Shown here: one piece after another, positions 31,536-40,429 of the stretch
Numbering within the stretch: position 1 is the stretch's first letter
How the letters are laid out: the number at the start of each line of letters is the position of its first letter
Origin: Streptomyces sp. PTY087I2
GTDB taxonomy: Bacteria > Actinomycetota > Actinomycetes > Streptomycetales > Streptomycetaceae
DNA length: 64,000 nt
Direction of reading: 5' to 3'
Assembly (NCBI RefSeq): GCF_001687325.1
Contig: NZ_LZRD01000018.1
Coordinates: forward strand, 111,487-175,486
Notes under the pieces: generated by a model
What the model saw: the letters and a program-made list of their open reading frames with translations, nothing else
Database searches by the model: none
Told to the model about the DNA's origin: nothing
Translations under genes and position numbers: made by a program

Positions 31536-32642
31536 TCAGGTGGTCAGCAGGTGATGGACGCCCGCGACGAGCGCCGCGACGACGGCGGCCAGGACGAGGA
31601 CCGTGGCCGCCGCGTAGACGGGGTAGGCGATACGGGCCCGGCGCGGGTAGGCGGCCGCCTCCGGGGAGCGGCGCAGGGCGAGCCGCAGATAGCCGCCCGC
31701 GGAGGCGGCGAGGCCGGTGGCCCCGGCGAGTTGGCACGCGATCTTGTAGCCGTCCAGCGGCGGCAGCGGCACGAGCATCATGAACGCCTGGACGCTGCCG
31801 AGGAGCAGGAGGGCGGCGAACGCCTCATGCGTCGCGTCGTCGAGCGGGGCGAACAGCCACAGCGCGCAGAACGGGAGCAGGAAGACCAGGTTCATCACCG
31901 CACCGGCGGCGGCCGTGGCGATGCGGTGCCTCCGGGTGCCGAGGTAGAGGTAGTCGTCGACCGTGCAGTACATGATGACGGCGGGCAGCCGCCACCGCAG
32001 CCCGATCTCGGCGACCCGCCCGCCGTGGTGCCGGGCCACCACGCCGTGCGCCAGCTCATGGAGGGCGGTGCTCACCCAGAGCAGGATCGCCATGCCGGTC
32101 AGCAGAACCGGGTTGGACATCAACCCCCGTACCGCCAGCAGCAGTTCGCCGGAGCGGGCGACGACCACCGCCTCCATGGCGAGGACCAGCGCGAACAGCG
32201 GCACCAGGGCCGCGGGCGCGAGCAGGAAGCCGAAGACGCGGTGGAGGCGGGCGGTGGTGGCGTCGGCATCGGCCACCAGCGGGAGGGAGCCGCGCAGGAG
32301 GGTGCGCTTCTCCGGTACGGGGACGGGGGCGGGCTTCGGTTCGGGGGCGCCGGCCAGGAGCCCCTTCGTGCCCAGCAGGGCCAGGAGCTGCCGCCAGTGG
32401 GCGTCGGCCAGGCGTCGCCCGTACTCCCCCGCGTACGCCTCGCCGATCTCCGCGAGGCTCCGCTCGCCGTCCATGCGGGCGATGAGGAAGTGCTCCTTGG
32501 CCCCGACCTTGAAGGAGTTCCCGGTCTCGGCGTCCTTGATCAGGTGGACCGTCGCGGCCCCGTCCAGCAGCGGATCGCTGAGCAGAACACGGGGCCGCAG
32601 CGCGGGGCGGTAGGCGGCGAGCGCCCCGGGGGCCGCGCTCAC
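31536..32642 (-). CDS. M50-type membrane metalloprotease with PqqD-like N-terminus
   Basis: A 368-residue intramembrane zinc metalloprotease candidate. Residues 15-100 (HLIKDAETGNSFKVGAKEHF ... LLALLGTKGLL) look like a PqqD/RRE-type peptide-binding domain, and a Pro-rich hinge follows. Transmembrane helices then carry HELAHG (H195, E196, H199) and the second motif PPLDGYK. M50-like proteins in RiPP clusters are candidate leader peptidases or immunity proteins; the N-terminal domain argues for acting on the precursor. It overlaps the next gene upstream by 4 bp. Confidence 0.88.
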   Translation of the reverse strand: MSAAPGALAAYRPALRPRVLLSDPLLDGAATVHLIKDAETGNSFKVGAKEHFLIARMDGERSLAEIGEAYAGEYGRRLADAHWRQLLALLGTKGLLAGAPEPKPAPVPVPEKRTLLRGSLPLVADADATTARLHRVFGFLLAPAALVPLFALVLAMEAVVVARSGELLLAVRGLMSNPVLLTGMAILLWVSTALHELAHGVVARHHGGRVAEIGLRWRLPAVIMYCTVDDYLYLGTRRHRIATAAAGAVMNLVFLLPFCALWLFAPLDDATHEAFAALLLLGSVQAFMMLVPLPPLDGYKIACQLAGATGLAASAGGYLRLALRRSPEAAAYPRRARIAYPVYAAATVLVLAAVVAALVAGVHHLLTT

Positions 32643-33691
32643 GCGGACTCCTTGAGGACCCGGCCCAGGACATGGCTGAGGTAGGCCTCGTCGCGGATGG
32701 TGACGTGCAGCCGGTTGTTGGTCATATGCATGTACGGGGAGAGCAGGAGCGGCAGCGCCACCGCCGGGTCGGTGACCTGTTCGTCCCGCTCACCGTCCCA
32801 GGACCGGAACACCAGGTCCCCGTCGACGGCCAGTTTCCGGGCCCGGTCCCGCAGTTCGGCGCAGTGCTCGGCCCAGCCCGCCAGGGATCCGGGCAGCGAG
32901 CGGGCGCTCCCGGGCGGGGCCGTGGCGGCCCGGACCCGGGCGAACCGGTCCCGCAGCCCGTCCGCCGTCCGGGCGTAGTTGGTGTCGTACTCCTCGGTGC
33001 CGATGAAGCCGGTGCCGGGGAACGCCCGGTGCCAGAACTCGTAGTAGTCGTCCAGATATCCGGTCAGCTCGGCCCGGTCCGGCAGGAACGTCGAGGACAT
33101 CACCATCATCAACTGGGCCGCCGTGCCCAGCAGTACGGTGCGCAGATGGAGGTTCTTGGTGGCGAGGGCGTCGATCACCAGGTCGCTGGAGTGCCGGAAG
33201 TGCCACTCGGCCAGCTCGATCCCGGCGGGCCCGCCGTACTTCCCGAACTCCGGCTCGTACGGCTCCCGGTGGCGGGAGTTGTTGGGGCGCAGGTTCATCC
33301 GGCCCTGCTCGTCCGTGTAGTGGCCGCGCTCGCTGCCGGGGAACTCGATCTCGAAGAGGGTGTTGTAGAAGTCGTTCAGGAACCCGGAGTCGACCTCGTA
33401 CAGCGCGGGCCGCTCGGCCAGGAACGCGTCCACGGCCCGCTCGGTGCGGCGGGCCACCTCCGGCTCGGCGGCGGGCGAGGACGGCTTCAGTCGCAGCCGT
33501 ACGTGGGGGCCCTCCAGCCAGTAGTTGATGAAGAAGTACCCGGCGAGCAGGCCGTCCGCCTCCAGCTCCGCCACCAGCGGGCGGACGCAGTTCAGGAGGA
33601 AGGGGCGGGGGTTGGCGGCGTAGAAGACGTGGGTGGCCTGCCAGGAGCCGGTGGTGGTCGCGGCCGGCACGGCGGGGGGCGGGGGTGTCAT
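32639..33691 (-). CDS. Thiopeptide-type biosynthesis protein (LanB C-terminal / SpaB_C domain)
   Basis: A 350-residue stand-alone SpaB_C-like protein: THVFYAANPRPFLLNCVRPLV, then GYFFINYWLEGPHVRLRLKP, and further on RDEAYLSHVLGRVLKESA. Proteins of this type either eliminate glutamate from glutamylated Ser/Thr to give dehydroamino acids or catalyse the thiopeptide pyridine-forming cycloaddition. It is the only such protein in the cluster and sits directly behind the LanB N-terminal gene (4-bp overlap), so the elimination role is the simpler reading. The start is the ATG at 33691. Confidence 0.9.
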   Translation of the reverse strand: MTPPPPAVPAATTTGSWQATHVFYAANPRPFLLNCVRPLVAELEADGLLAGYFFINYWLEGPHVRLRLKPSSPAAEPEVARRTERAVDAFLAERPALYEVDSGFLNDFYNTLFEIEFPGSERGHYTDEQGRMNLRPNNSRHREPYEPEFGKYGGPAGIELAEWHFRHSSDLVIDALATKNLHLRTVLLGTAAQLMMVMSSTFLPDRAELTGYLDDYYEFWHRAFPGTGFIGTEEYDTNYARTADGLRDRFARVRAATAPPGSARSLPGSLAGWAEHCAELRDRARKLAVDGDLVFRSWDGERDEQVTDPAVALPLLLSPYMHMTNNRLHVTIRDEAYLSHVLGRVLKESA

Positions 33692-36687
33692 GAGGTGGTC
33701 CTCCTGCGGACGGGTACGGCCGTCTCCACGGCGAGTTCGGCGACATGGCGGCCGGGGCCCGAGACGGTGGGCAGCGCGTCCTCGTCCGGCAGCATCTCCC
33801 GGAACACCACCCGGGCGTCGGGAGACTTGATCAGCGCCTCGAACGCGGACAGGGACAGCGGGCTGTCGAAGTCGAGGTACTGCGGTTTGGCGCCGGTCGC
33901 GCCCCGGGCCCCGGTGTCCGACACGGTCGCGAAGACCCGGTCGGGCAGCCCGTGGGTGCGCCGGAAGGCGTGCCAGTCCAGGAACCAGCCGTCCTCCGGT
34001 GCGCCCGGCCGGTGCAACGGCAGGACAGCGGCCGGGGCGCTCCAGCTGCGCCGGCTCAGGACGAGCGAGCCGTGCCGCACCCGGGGCCGCCCGGTGACCC
34101 CGCCGCGCGGCTCGCCCTCGGGGACGCCCGCCCACACGTTGAGCGGGGCCATCGAGGTCGGGGAGAGCAGGAGCAGGGTGCGGGGCAGTTCGGGCAGGGC
34201 GAGCGGGACGAGGTAGCCGAGGTAGACGGGGATGACCTCGCGGTCCAGGCGGACCGAGCGCAGGGCGAGCCGGTCGGCCTCGGGGTCGTGCACGAGGTAG
34301 AGATCGTCCAGGTCGATCCTGAACTCCTCGCCCAGCGTGCCGCGTTCGCCGGGGCAGACGATCTCGTACGGGGTGAGCCTGCCGTGCAGGTTGAGGTTGC
34401 TGGTGACCGGACCGCCGGTGACCTCGGCGAGGACCGCGCCTTCGGGCACGAGGGCGTCGGCGTCCGCGAGGAGCTGTTCGTCGAGGCCGTCGAAGAGCTG
34501 GGTGAACCGGGTGAACGAGAACGACACCCCGCCGTAGGACCGGTTGAGGACGACGAGCGGGTCGCCCGGGCGGTCGGCGATCTGGACGTGGTGGCTCATC
34601 GGGGCGAACCCGGCCCGGGGGACGTCCAGTTCACCGGCGACCGCGTCCAGGAACGCGTCGTCGAGCCACACCTCGCCCGCGTCCGGCTCCGCCGCCTCCC
34701 ACAGCGCGGCCATCCGGGCGGTGAAGGTGCGGCGCGCGTCGTCGAGGGCGCGCAGCCGGGGCAGGCCGAGCCAGTTGACCTCCGGGACGTAGGTGCCGTC
34801 GGCGTCGTACGGGGTGCGGGAGGCGGTGAACGTCATGTACTGGTCGAAGAAGTCCTCGTGAAAGTCGTGGACCAGCTTCAGCAGGTCGTCGCAGCGGCCG
34901 CCGTGGCCGTACCGGGCGAGGAAGAAGCCCTGGAAGGTGATCCGCTGCGGGAGGGTGAGGTCGAAGGCGGGCAGCACCCGCTCCACGGCCGCCAGCGGCC
35001 CGGCGGCCAGCTCGCGCCAGGCATCGGGATCCAGCGCGACGCGGGGGGCCGGGGCATCAGGGGCCCGGTCGCCCGGCGAGCTCTGGCCCGGAGCTGCCGG
35101 AGCCGCGCCGCCCGAAGCCCGGTCGCCCGGTGCCTGGTCGTCCGGCGAGCCGCCCGGTGCCTGGTCGTCCGGTTCCTGGTCGTACGGCGAGCTGCCCGGA
35201 GCCGGAGCCTCCGGAGCCTGGTCGCCCGGGGCCTGGTCGCCCAGGGAGCCCTGGCCCGGAGCCTCCGGAGCCTGGTCGCGCGCAGCCTGAGCGCCCTTGC
35301 CCGCGACGCCCGGAGCCCGGTCGCCCCGGTCCGGCGCGCGCCCCGTGCCCGCCGCCGCGTCCTCGTACAGCAGCGTCTGCGGGACCTTCGCGCGCTCGAC
35401 CCCCAGCTCCTCCTCCTGCACCGCCCGCAGCCCGGCCCGTACGGCTGCCAGCAGGACGCGCCGCTCGTCCGGGGCCGCGTCGGCGAAGCGGGCCGCGTGG
35501 GCGGCGGGCTCCTCCAGGCGGTCCGCGAGCCGGGCGGCCCAGGGGCGGTCCAGGCCGCGCAGCGCGTCCTGGAAGGCCCGGAGCGGGTCGGTGTCGTGGA
35601 CCTCGGTCCGCAGACACGGCACCTGGACCATGCCGACGTCCAGGAGCGCCCCGAGGTACTGCTCGCACTCCTCGCGCGCCGCCCCCCGGTCCCGCTCCAG
35701 CCAGGCCGCCAGCTCGCCGTAACGGATCGTGCCGCGTTCCTCGAACAGGCCGAGCAGCCGTTCCAGGGTGCCGCTGCGGCGCAGGAAGAACAGCCGGTCC
35801 TTCACCGCGTCGAAGGTGACGGCCGCGTCCTCGTCGCCCGTGGTGACCCAGCGCCGTACGTAGCGGACCCGGTCGTCGTCGCGCCCCCAGCCGGAGGCGA
35901 GGGCGAGCGGCAGATCGGCCCGGCGGACCGGGTCGGCGATCACCGCGTCGGCGATCCGGCCGAGCGCCACGACGTTGAGCCGGACCTGCGTCCGCCACTC
36001 CTCCCCCACCCGCGTACGCAGCCCGTCCGAGCCGCCGAAGACGCCGGGGGCGACGCCGGTGAAGGTGGAGAAGGGGCTCGTCTTGCACGCGGTCCGGTAC
36101 ACGTAGGAGAGCAGCGAGCGTTCGATCTTGCGCTGTTTGCGGTCCGGCCGCGCCCCGGGGCGGGACGCCTTCTCCCGGTAGGCGTCGAGCTGGGCGTCCA
36201 GGGTCGGCGAGGCGAGCAACAGGCCTCTGCGCAGCCGCTCGTGGCCCGCGATCCGGGCCAGCTCGGTGCGGGTGCGCCCGGTCTCGTCCGCCAGCAGGGC
36301 GGCCCCCGCACCCCGCTTGCCGGCGAGGGCGCGCCGGCCGGTCAGCCAGTCGGCGAGGGCCCCGGCGGCGGCCGGGTCGAGGGCGCGGACCCGGTTCAGG
36401 GCGTCCTCGGCGGCGGCCGGGTCCGGCAGCCGGTTGTTGAAGACGTCGCGGCGCAGCTTCAGCAGGGCACGGCGCAGCGGTTCGTCGTCGCTGCCGCCGA
36501 TCAGCCCGTGCAGCTGGTCCGCGGCCTTCCCGGCGAGCAGGGCCAGCTGTTCGGTGGTGTCGAGGACGTCGTCGGCCCAGCGCCGGCTGTCGGGGCAGCG
36601 CAGGGCCCGGACCTCGTCGACCGGGAGCCCGGCGACGCGCAGCATGAACGCGGGCGGTGCGGAAGGGGAGTTCGTGGTGTCCGTCAT
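33688..36687 (-). CDS. Lantibiotic dehydratase, N-terminal glutamylation protein (split LanB)
   Basis: A 999-residue LanB N-terminal-type dehydratase expected to glutamylate Ser/Thr using glutamyl-tRNA. Typical segments: RDVFNNRLPD near 85, RTACKTSPFSTFTGVAPGVFGG near 195-215, and a C-terminal half with LVVLNRSYGGVSFSF. Residues about 455-545 are a low-complexity insertion of DQAPG/DQAPEAP-like units, absent from ordinary LanB proteins. The elimination domain is encoded separately by the next gene. The start is the ATG at 36687. Confidence 0.92.
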   Translation of the reverse strand: MTDTTNSPSAPPAFMLRVAGLPVDEVRALRCPDSRRWADDVLDTTEQLALLAGKAADQLHGLIGGSDDEPLRRALLKLRRDVFNNRLPDPAAAEDALNRVRALDPAAAGALADWLTGRRALAGKRGAGAALLADETGRTRTELARIAGHERLRRGLLLASPTLDAQLDAYREKASRPGARPDRKQRKIERSLLSYVYRTACKTSPFSTFTGVAPGVFGGSDGLRTRVGEEWRTQVRLNVVALGRIADAVIADPVRRADLPLALASGWGRDDDRVRYVRRWVTTGDEDAAVTFDAVKDRLFFLRRSGTLERLLGLFEERGTIRYGELAAWLERDRGAAREECEQYLGALLDVGMVQVPCLRTEVHDTDPLRAFQDALRGLDRPWAARLADRLEEPAAHAARFADAAPDERRVLLAAVRAGLRAVQEEELGVERAKVPQTLLYEDAAAGTGRAPDRGDRAPGVAGKGAQAARDQAPEAPGQGSLGDQAPGDQAPEAPAPGSSPYDQEPDDQAPGGSPDDQAPGDRASGGAAPAAPGQSSPGDRAPDAPAPRVALDPDAWRELAAGPLAAVERVLPAFDLTLPQRITFQGFFLARYGHGGRCDDLLKLVHDFHEDFFDQYMTFTASRTPYDADGTYVPEVNWLGLPRLRALDDARRTFTARMAALWEAAEPDAGEVWLDDAFLDAVAGELDVPRAGFAPMSHHVQIADRPGDPLVVLNRSYGGVSFSFTRFTQLFDGLDEQLLADADALVPEGAVLAEVTGGPVTSNLNLHGRLTPYEIVCPGERGTLGEEFRIDLDDLYLVHDPEADRLALRSVRLDREVIPVYLGYLVPLALPELPRTLLLLSPTSMAPLNVWAGVPEGEPRGGVTGRPRVRHGSLVLSRRSWSAPAAVLPLHRPGAPEDGWFLDWHAFRRTHGLPDRVFATVSDTGARGATGAKPQYLDFDSPLSLSAFEALIKSPDARVVFREMLPDEDALPTVSGPGRHVAELAVETAVPVRRRTTS

Positions 36688-36701
36688 CGTCGTGTCCCCG
36701 C

Positions 36702-38288
36702 TCAGGCGATCTCGTAACGGAAGTCGGCGGGGGCGGGGCGTTCGTTGCCGATCATCATGATCAGCAGGGGCGCCTCGCCCGTCCCTTCGAGCCCCAGTTC
36801 CTCGATGTAGGAGATGTTGTCGAAGCCGAGGGCGACCCCGCAGCCGAGCTCCACGGCCGCGGCGGCGGTGTAGACGGACTGGGCGACGGCCCCGATGGTG
36901 GCGTTGACCAGCCGGTATCCCCGGTCGCCGACGGCGTCGAGGACGGCGGTGGTGCGGACGGTCGGCACGAGCACGGCCCCGGCCTGCTCCAGGTTGTAGT
37001 TGGCGAGGAAGTAGTTCCGCTGGAGGAACTCCCCCGGCCGCCCCTCCTTCACCCGTCGCAGGCTCCGCCGCTCGGGGTCGTGGACGTACGAACCGGGCTC
37101 GACGCCCTCGACGTGGTTCACGAACGCGTACACCCGGGCCAGCCGGGCGTCACCGGTGTCGCCGCCGAGCCGCGATCCGGCCGATGCGGCGGCCAGGCAG
37201 GCGGCCAACTGGTCGGCGGTGACGGGCTTCTGGGCGTCGAACCGGCCGAAGCTGCTGCGGCGGGCGCGCAGCGCGGTGCGTACGTCGGCGTCCAGCGGCC
37301 GGGCGGGCGGCAGCGCGACCTCCGCGAGCCCCGGGTCGACGGGGTGGGCGGCGGCGGGCCCGAGGGCGTCCGGGGCGGGGCGGGCGGTGGCGTCGGCGGA
37401 GGTCGCCGCCTGCATGCGGAGCAGCGCGTCGAAGGTGAGGACGGTACGGGAGCGCTCGACGTCCGCGCGCCCGACGGCGACGGGCGCGGTGGCGCCCCTG
37501 TGAGCCGAACCCCCTTGCATACCGGCCCACTTGAGGGGCACGACGGCGAAGATCCCCTCCTGCGCCGGGTCCACGCCGAGCAGGGCGGCGAGGCGTTCCT
37601 CGTCGAACCAGAGGGCCGGTTCGACGGACAGGCCCCGGGCGGCCGCCCACATCCGCCAGGTCTGGACGCAGGCCCCGAGGTCCATGGAGACGGCGTGGAA
37701 GGAGAAGCTGTTGTACTTGAAGGAGTTCTGCCAGTACTTGATGCCGAGCACCAGGTACTGATCGGTCTCCGGCCCCGGCGCGCCGTCGCCCAGCGCCTCG
37801 CGCACCTGCCCGGAGACATCGCCCGTGAGCAGCCGCTGCATGGTGTGGTGCCGGGTGGAGTAGTAGTGCACCCCCGGCGGTACGGGGGCGCTCGGCCCGG
37901 ACACCCAGTGGATGCTGACCGGGTAGAGCCCGCCGCCGGACGCGGAGCCGCGCGACCAGTTGGCGAGCGGGTAGAAGGGCAGGGCGTTCAGGTCCGTGTT
38001 GGCCTGGACGCCGAGGCGGCGGCCGGTGAGACCGTACGAGTCACGGAGCATGCCGGAGAGCGAGCCGAGGTCGAACGCGCCCTGGGCGGAGGCGTTTTCG
38101 GCGAACAGTCCCCGGTCGACGGTCGCCCCGGCCGGGTAGCCGGCGTCGGGCAGCGGGAATCCGTCCGCGCCCGGGTGGAACTTCGCCTTGCGCGGGCCGT
38201 CCTGCCAGTTCGGTACGTAGTCGGCGGGGTCCATCGGGACCCGGCCGCGGTGCATGATCGCGGCGGCGTATTCATGGGCGTATCCCAT
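36702..38288 (-). CDS. SagB-type FMN dehydrogenase (tandem nitroreductase domains)
   Basis: A 528-residue SagB/ThcOx-type oxidase predicted to aromatise azolines to azoles with FMN. Two nitroreductase-like halves are visible: 120-300 (SASGGGLYPVSIHWV, NSFKYNSFSFHAVSMDLGACVQTW) and 335-528 (RRSSFGRFDAQKPVT, NATIGAVAQSVYTAAAAVELGCGVALGF). The ATG at 38288 has GGAG seven bases upstream; the in-frame extension upstream covers an 18-bp tandem DNA repeat and is unlikely to be translated. A SagB protein implies that mature azoles, not only azolines, are made. Confidence 0.92.
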   Translation of the reverse strand: MGYAHEYAAAIMHRGRVPMDPADYVPNWQDGPRKAKFHPGADGFPLPDAGYPAGATVDRGLFAENASAQGAFDLGSLSGMLRDSYGLTGRRLGVQANTDLNALPFYPLANWSRGSASGGGLYPVSIHWVSGPSAPVPPGVHYYSTRHHTMQRLLTGDVSGQVREALGDGAPGPETDQYLVLGIKYWQNSFKYNSFSFHAVSMDLGACVQTWRMWAAARGLSVEPALWFDEERLAALLGVDPAQEGIFAVVPLKWAGMQGGSAHRGATAPVAVGRADVERSRTVLTFDALLRMQAATSADATARPAPDALGPAAAHPVDPGLAEVALPPARPLDADVRTALRARRSSFGRFDAQKPVTADQLAACLAAASAGSRLGGDTGDARLARVYAFVNHVEGVEPGSYVHDPERRSLRRVKEGRPGEFLQRNYFLANYNLEQAGAVLVPTVRTTAVLDAVGDRGYRLVNATIGAVAQSVYTAAAAVELGCGVALGFDNISYIEELGLEGTGEAPLLIMMIGNERPAPADFRYEIA

Positions 38289-38302
38289 GGCGGTCTCCTT
38301 GG

Positions 38303-38338
38303 TCACGGCAGGAGGGGGAATCACGGCAGGAGGGGGAA
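38303..38338. repeat. 18-bp perfect tandem repeat
   Basis: TCACGGCAGGAGGGGGAA occurs twice head to tail (38303-38320 and 38321-38338) in the 86-bp gap between the second YcaO gene and the SagB-type gene. It is probably a slippage duplication. Confidence 0.7.
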
Positions 38339-38374
38339 GGGGAGAAACGGTCATGGGATCGGCCGGGGAACCGG

Positions 38375-40429
38375 TCATGGGAACGGGTGCGGGGCCGGGT
38401 TGAGATCGGCGTCGGTGAGGTCCGCCGACCGCAGGCCCGCCTCGCGCAGGGCGGTACGGAGCCGGGGCATGCCCAGGGCCCGCTGGCGGGTCCAGCCGAA
38501 GTCGATCGGCAGCAGTCCGGGCACGATCACGCTCACCGTGGTCAGCCCGAGATCCCGCTGTTCCGGCATGGTCTGGTCGACGACGACGACATCGAACCCG
38601 GCGGCGGCGACGGCGTCCACGCACCGGAGAAGGTCCTCGCGCAGATCGTCGGAGACCGGGAGGACCGGCCGGCCGCCGGGCCCGTCCCCGTACAGCTCGT
38701 CGAAGGAGCGGGCCGGCGGACGTACGCTCCCCGGCGCGCCGAGCAGGAAGTCCGCGTGGTCGCCCATCTCCGGGATGCCGTACGCCAGCGGGTGGTCGTG
38801 CAGCGCCTCGACCTTGGCGAAGTCGGTGGCCATGGCGCGCAGCCGCTTCTCGTCCCGCTCGGTGCGGCCCTGGAGGTTGACGGCGTCGGTGGCGATCTCG
38901 CAGAGCGCCCCGGCGAGGGCCGCCTCCGGGTCGAGCCCGGCCCCCGCGCCGAAGCACATCCGGCCGGGCCCGCCGTCGGGGCGGACGGCGACCCCGGTGA
39001 CGACGGGGACCGGGAAGGTGATCCGGGTGTCGAAGAACCGCGCCTCGTAGCCGTACATCTCCAGCCGGTCCACCATCTGCCGGGTGGCGGGGCGGCGGCT
39101 GGTGCGCGGGTCGATCTCGGGCAGCGCGGCCCGCCCGTACCAGGAGAGCAGGAACGCGTCCCGCTCGACGACCTCCATCAGCCCGAAGTAGACGGCCTCC
39201 TCCAGCGCGCCGCCGGAGGCACAGCCGTTGGAGCTCTCCTGCACGAACCGGTTCTCCAGGCCCGGCGCGTGGTAGTACGTGAGCACTTCGGGGACCAGGA
39301 CGGTGTGTCCGTCGCGCAGCGACCAGCCGCGCACCCAGGGGATCTCCCGGTCCGGGGTGAAGGGCCGCACCCGGGGGTTGGCCCGGTGGAAGGCGTCGGA
39401 GTAGAGGCCGCAGACGCGCGGGTCCAGGGCGGCCCGGCCCTCGGCGCGCAGGGTGTCCAGGGCGGCGTGCACCTGGGCGTACCGGGCCCGGGGCCGCATG
39501 CCCGCGTACCGCTCCAGGCCCTCCAGCACACCGATGCGCACGCTGTCGGCGAAGGTGTCGGCGTGCCCGCCCCAGAACGTCTCGCGCAGATACGGGCCCG
39601 AGCGCAGCGAGAAGCAGCCGATGGTGGCGGACGTGGACGTGGAGGAGACGTCGTGGACGACGGAGGGGCCGAGCGACCCGCAGACGGGGTTGGCGTACGG
39701 CTCGACGGGCAGTTCGTAGTCCCGGAGGTCCCGGACCCGGAAGCCGTCGGGCCGCAGTTTGGGCGCGGGCTTCAGGGTGATGACGGCGGCCTCGTCGCTG
39801 TCGGGTTCGGGCTGCCCGCAGCCGGGGCACTCCGGGTCGGGGACGAGCGGGTAGTGGCGGACGGCCAGGGTCTGGAGGTCGACGAGGTGGACGGCGGGGA
39901 AGGCCCCGATGTCCGGTCCGCCGCCGGCCATCCGGGCGGCGATCACCCCGGCGACGGCCTCGGCCGCGAACGGGGTGACGTACGGGGACGGGCCCGCCGC
40001 CCGGGTCCCGGAACCGAGCTCCAGCGCCTCGCGCAGGGCGACGGACCGCACGGCCTGCCACCGGCGCTCCAGGCAGCGGGCGCAGGGGCGTCGACCGGTC
40101 CCGTCCGGCGTCGGCAGGGGGCCGACGACGGCGTGCCGCCCGTAGTAGCGCACGGGCACGGTGTCGGCCCCGTCCCCGGGCAGCTTTGCGTCTGCCGTGA
40201 ACGCGTCGCGTACGCCCAGGGGTTGGACGTCCGGCGGCATGGTGACCGCCGCCTCTCCGTGCCGGGCCAGCCCCTCCCGCAGCAGCTCGCCGAGGAGCCG
40301 GGTGGACTCCCCCAGCACGGGAGCGTCCGGCGCGTCGGGCGCATGCGGTGCGTCAGACGAGTGCTGTGCGTCAGGCGCGTCCGGTGCGGGCGGCACGTCA
40401 GACGCGCCGCGCAACGTCTCAACGGCCAT
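38375..40429 (-). CDS. YcaO cyclodehydratase, TOMM type (second)
   Basis: A 684-residue YcaO protein, paralogous to the one at 27662 over its length. The YcaO core is VQESSNGCASGGALEEAVYFGLMEVVERDAFLLSWYG, the tail is PHPFP, and the N-terminal CxxC pairs are C116/C119 and PECPGCGQ near 205. Residues 12-37 are a DAPDAP-like repeat that probably arose by expansion. With two YcaOs the cluster may use one for Cys and one for Ser/Thr, or one for each precursor. Its start overlaps the stop of the E1-like gene by 11 bp. Confidence 0.93.
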   Translation of the reverse strand: MAVETLRGASDVPPAPDAPDAQHSSDAPHAPDAPDAPVLGESTRLLGELLREGLARHGEAAVTMPPDVQPLGVRDAFTADAKLPGDGADTVPVRYYGRHAVVGPLPTPDGTGRRPCARCLERRWQAVRSVALREALELGSGTRAAGPSPYVTPFAAEAVAGVIAARMAGGGPDIGAFPAVHLVDLQTLAVRHYPLVPDPECPGCGQPEPDSDEAAVITLKPAPKLRPDGFRVRDLRDYELPVEPYANPVCGSLGPSVVHDVSSTSTSATIGCFSLRSGPYLRETFWGGHADTFADSVRIGVLEGLERYAGMRPRARYAQVHAALDTLRAEGRAALDPRVCGLYSDAFHRANPRVRPFTPDREIPWVRGWSLRDGHTVLVPEVLTYYHAPGLENRFVQESSNGCASGGALEEAVYFGLMEVVERDAFLLSWYGRAALPEIDPRTSRRPATRQMVDRLEMYGYEARFFDTRITFPVPVVTGVAVRPDGGPGRMCFGAGAGLDPEAALAGALCEIATDAVNLQGRTERDEKRLRAMATDFAKVEALHDHPLAYGIPEMGDHADFLLGAPGSVRPPARSFDELYGDGPGGRPVLPVSDDLREDLLRCVDAVAAAGFDVVVVDQTMPEQRDLGLTTVSVIVPGLLPIDFGWTRQRALGMPRLRTALREAGLRSADLTDADLNPAPHPFP

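Noticed and set aside
27066..36687. Classical lanthipeptide cluster
   Set aside because: A LanB-type dehydratase is present, but no LanC cyclase or LanM/LanKC gene is seen; YcaO, SagB and E1-like proteins point to azole chemistry instead.
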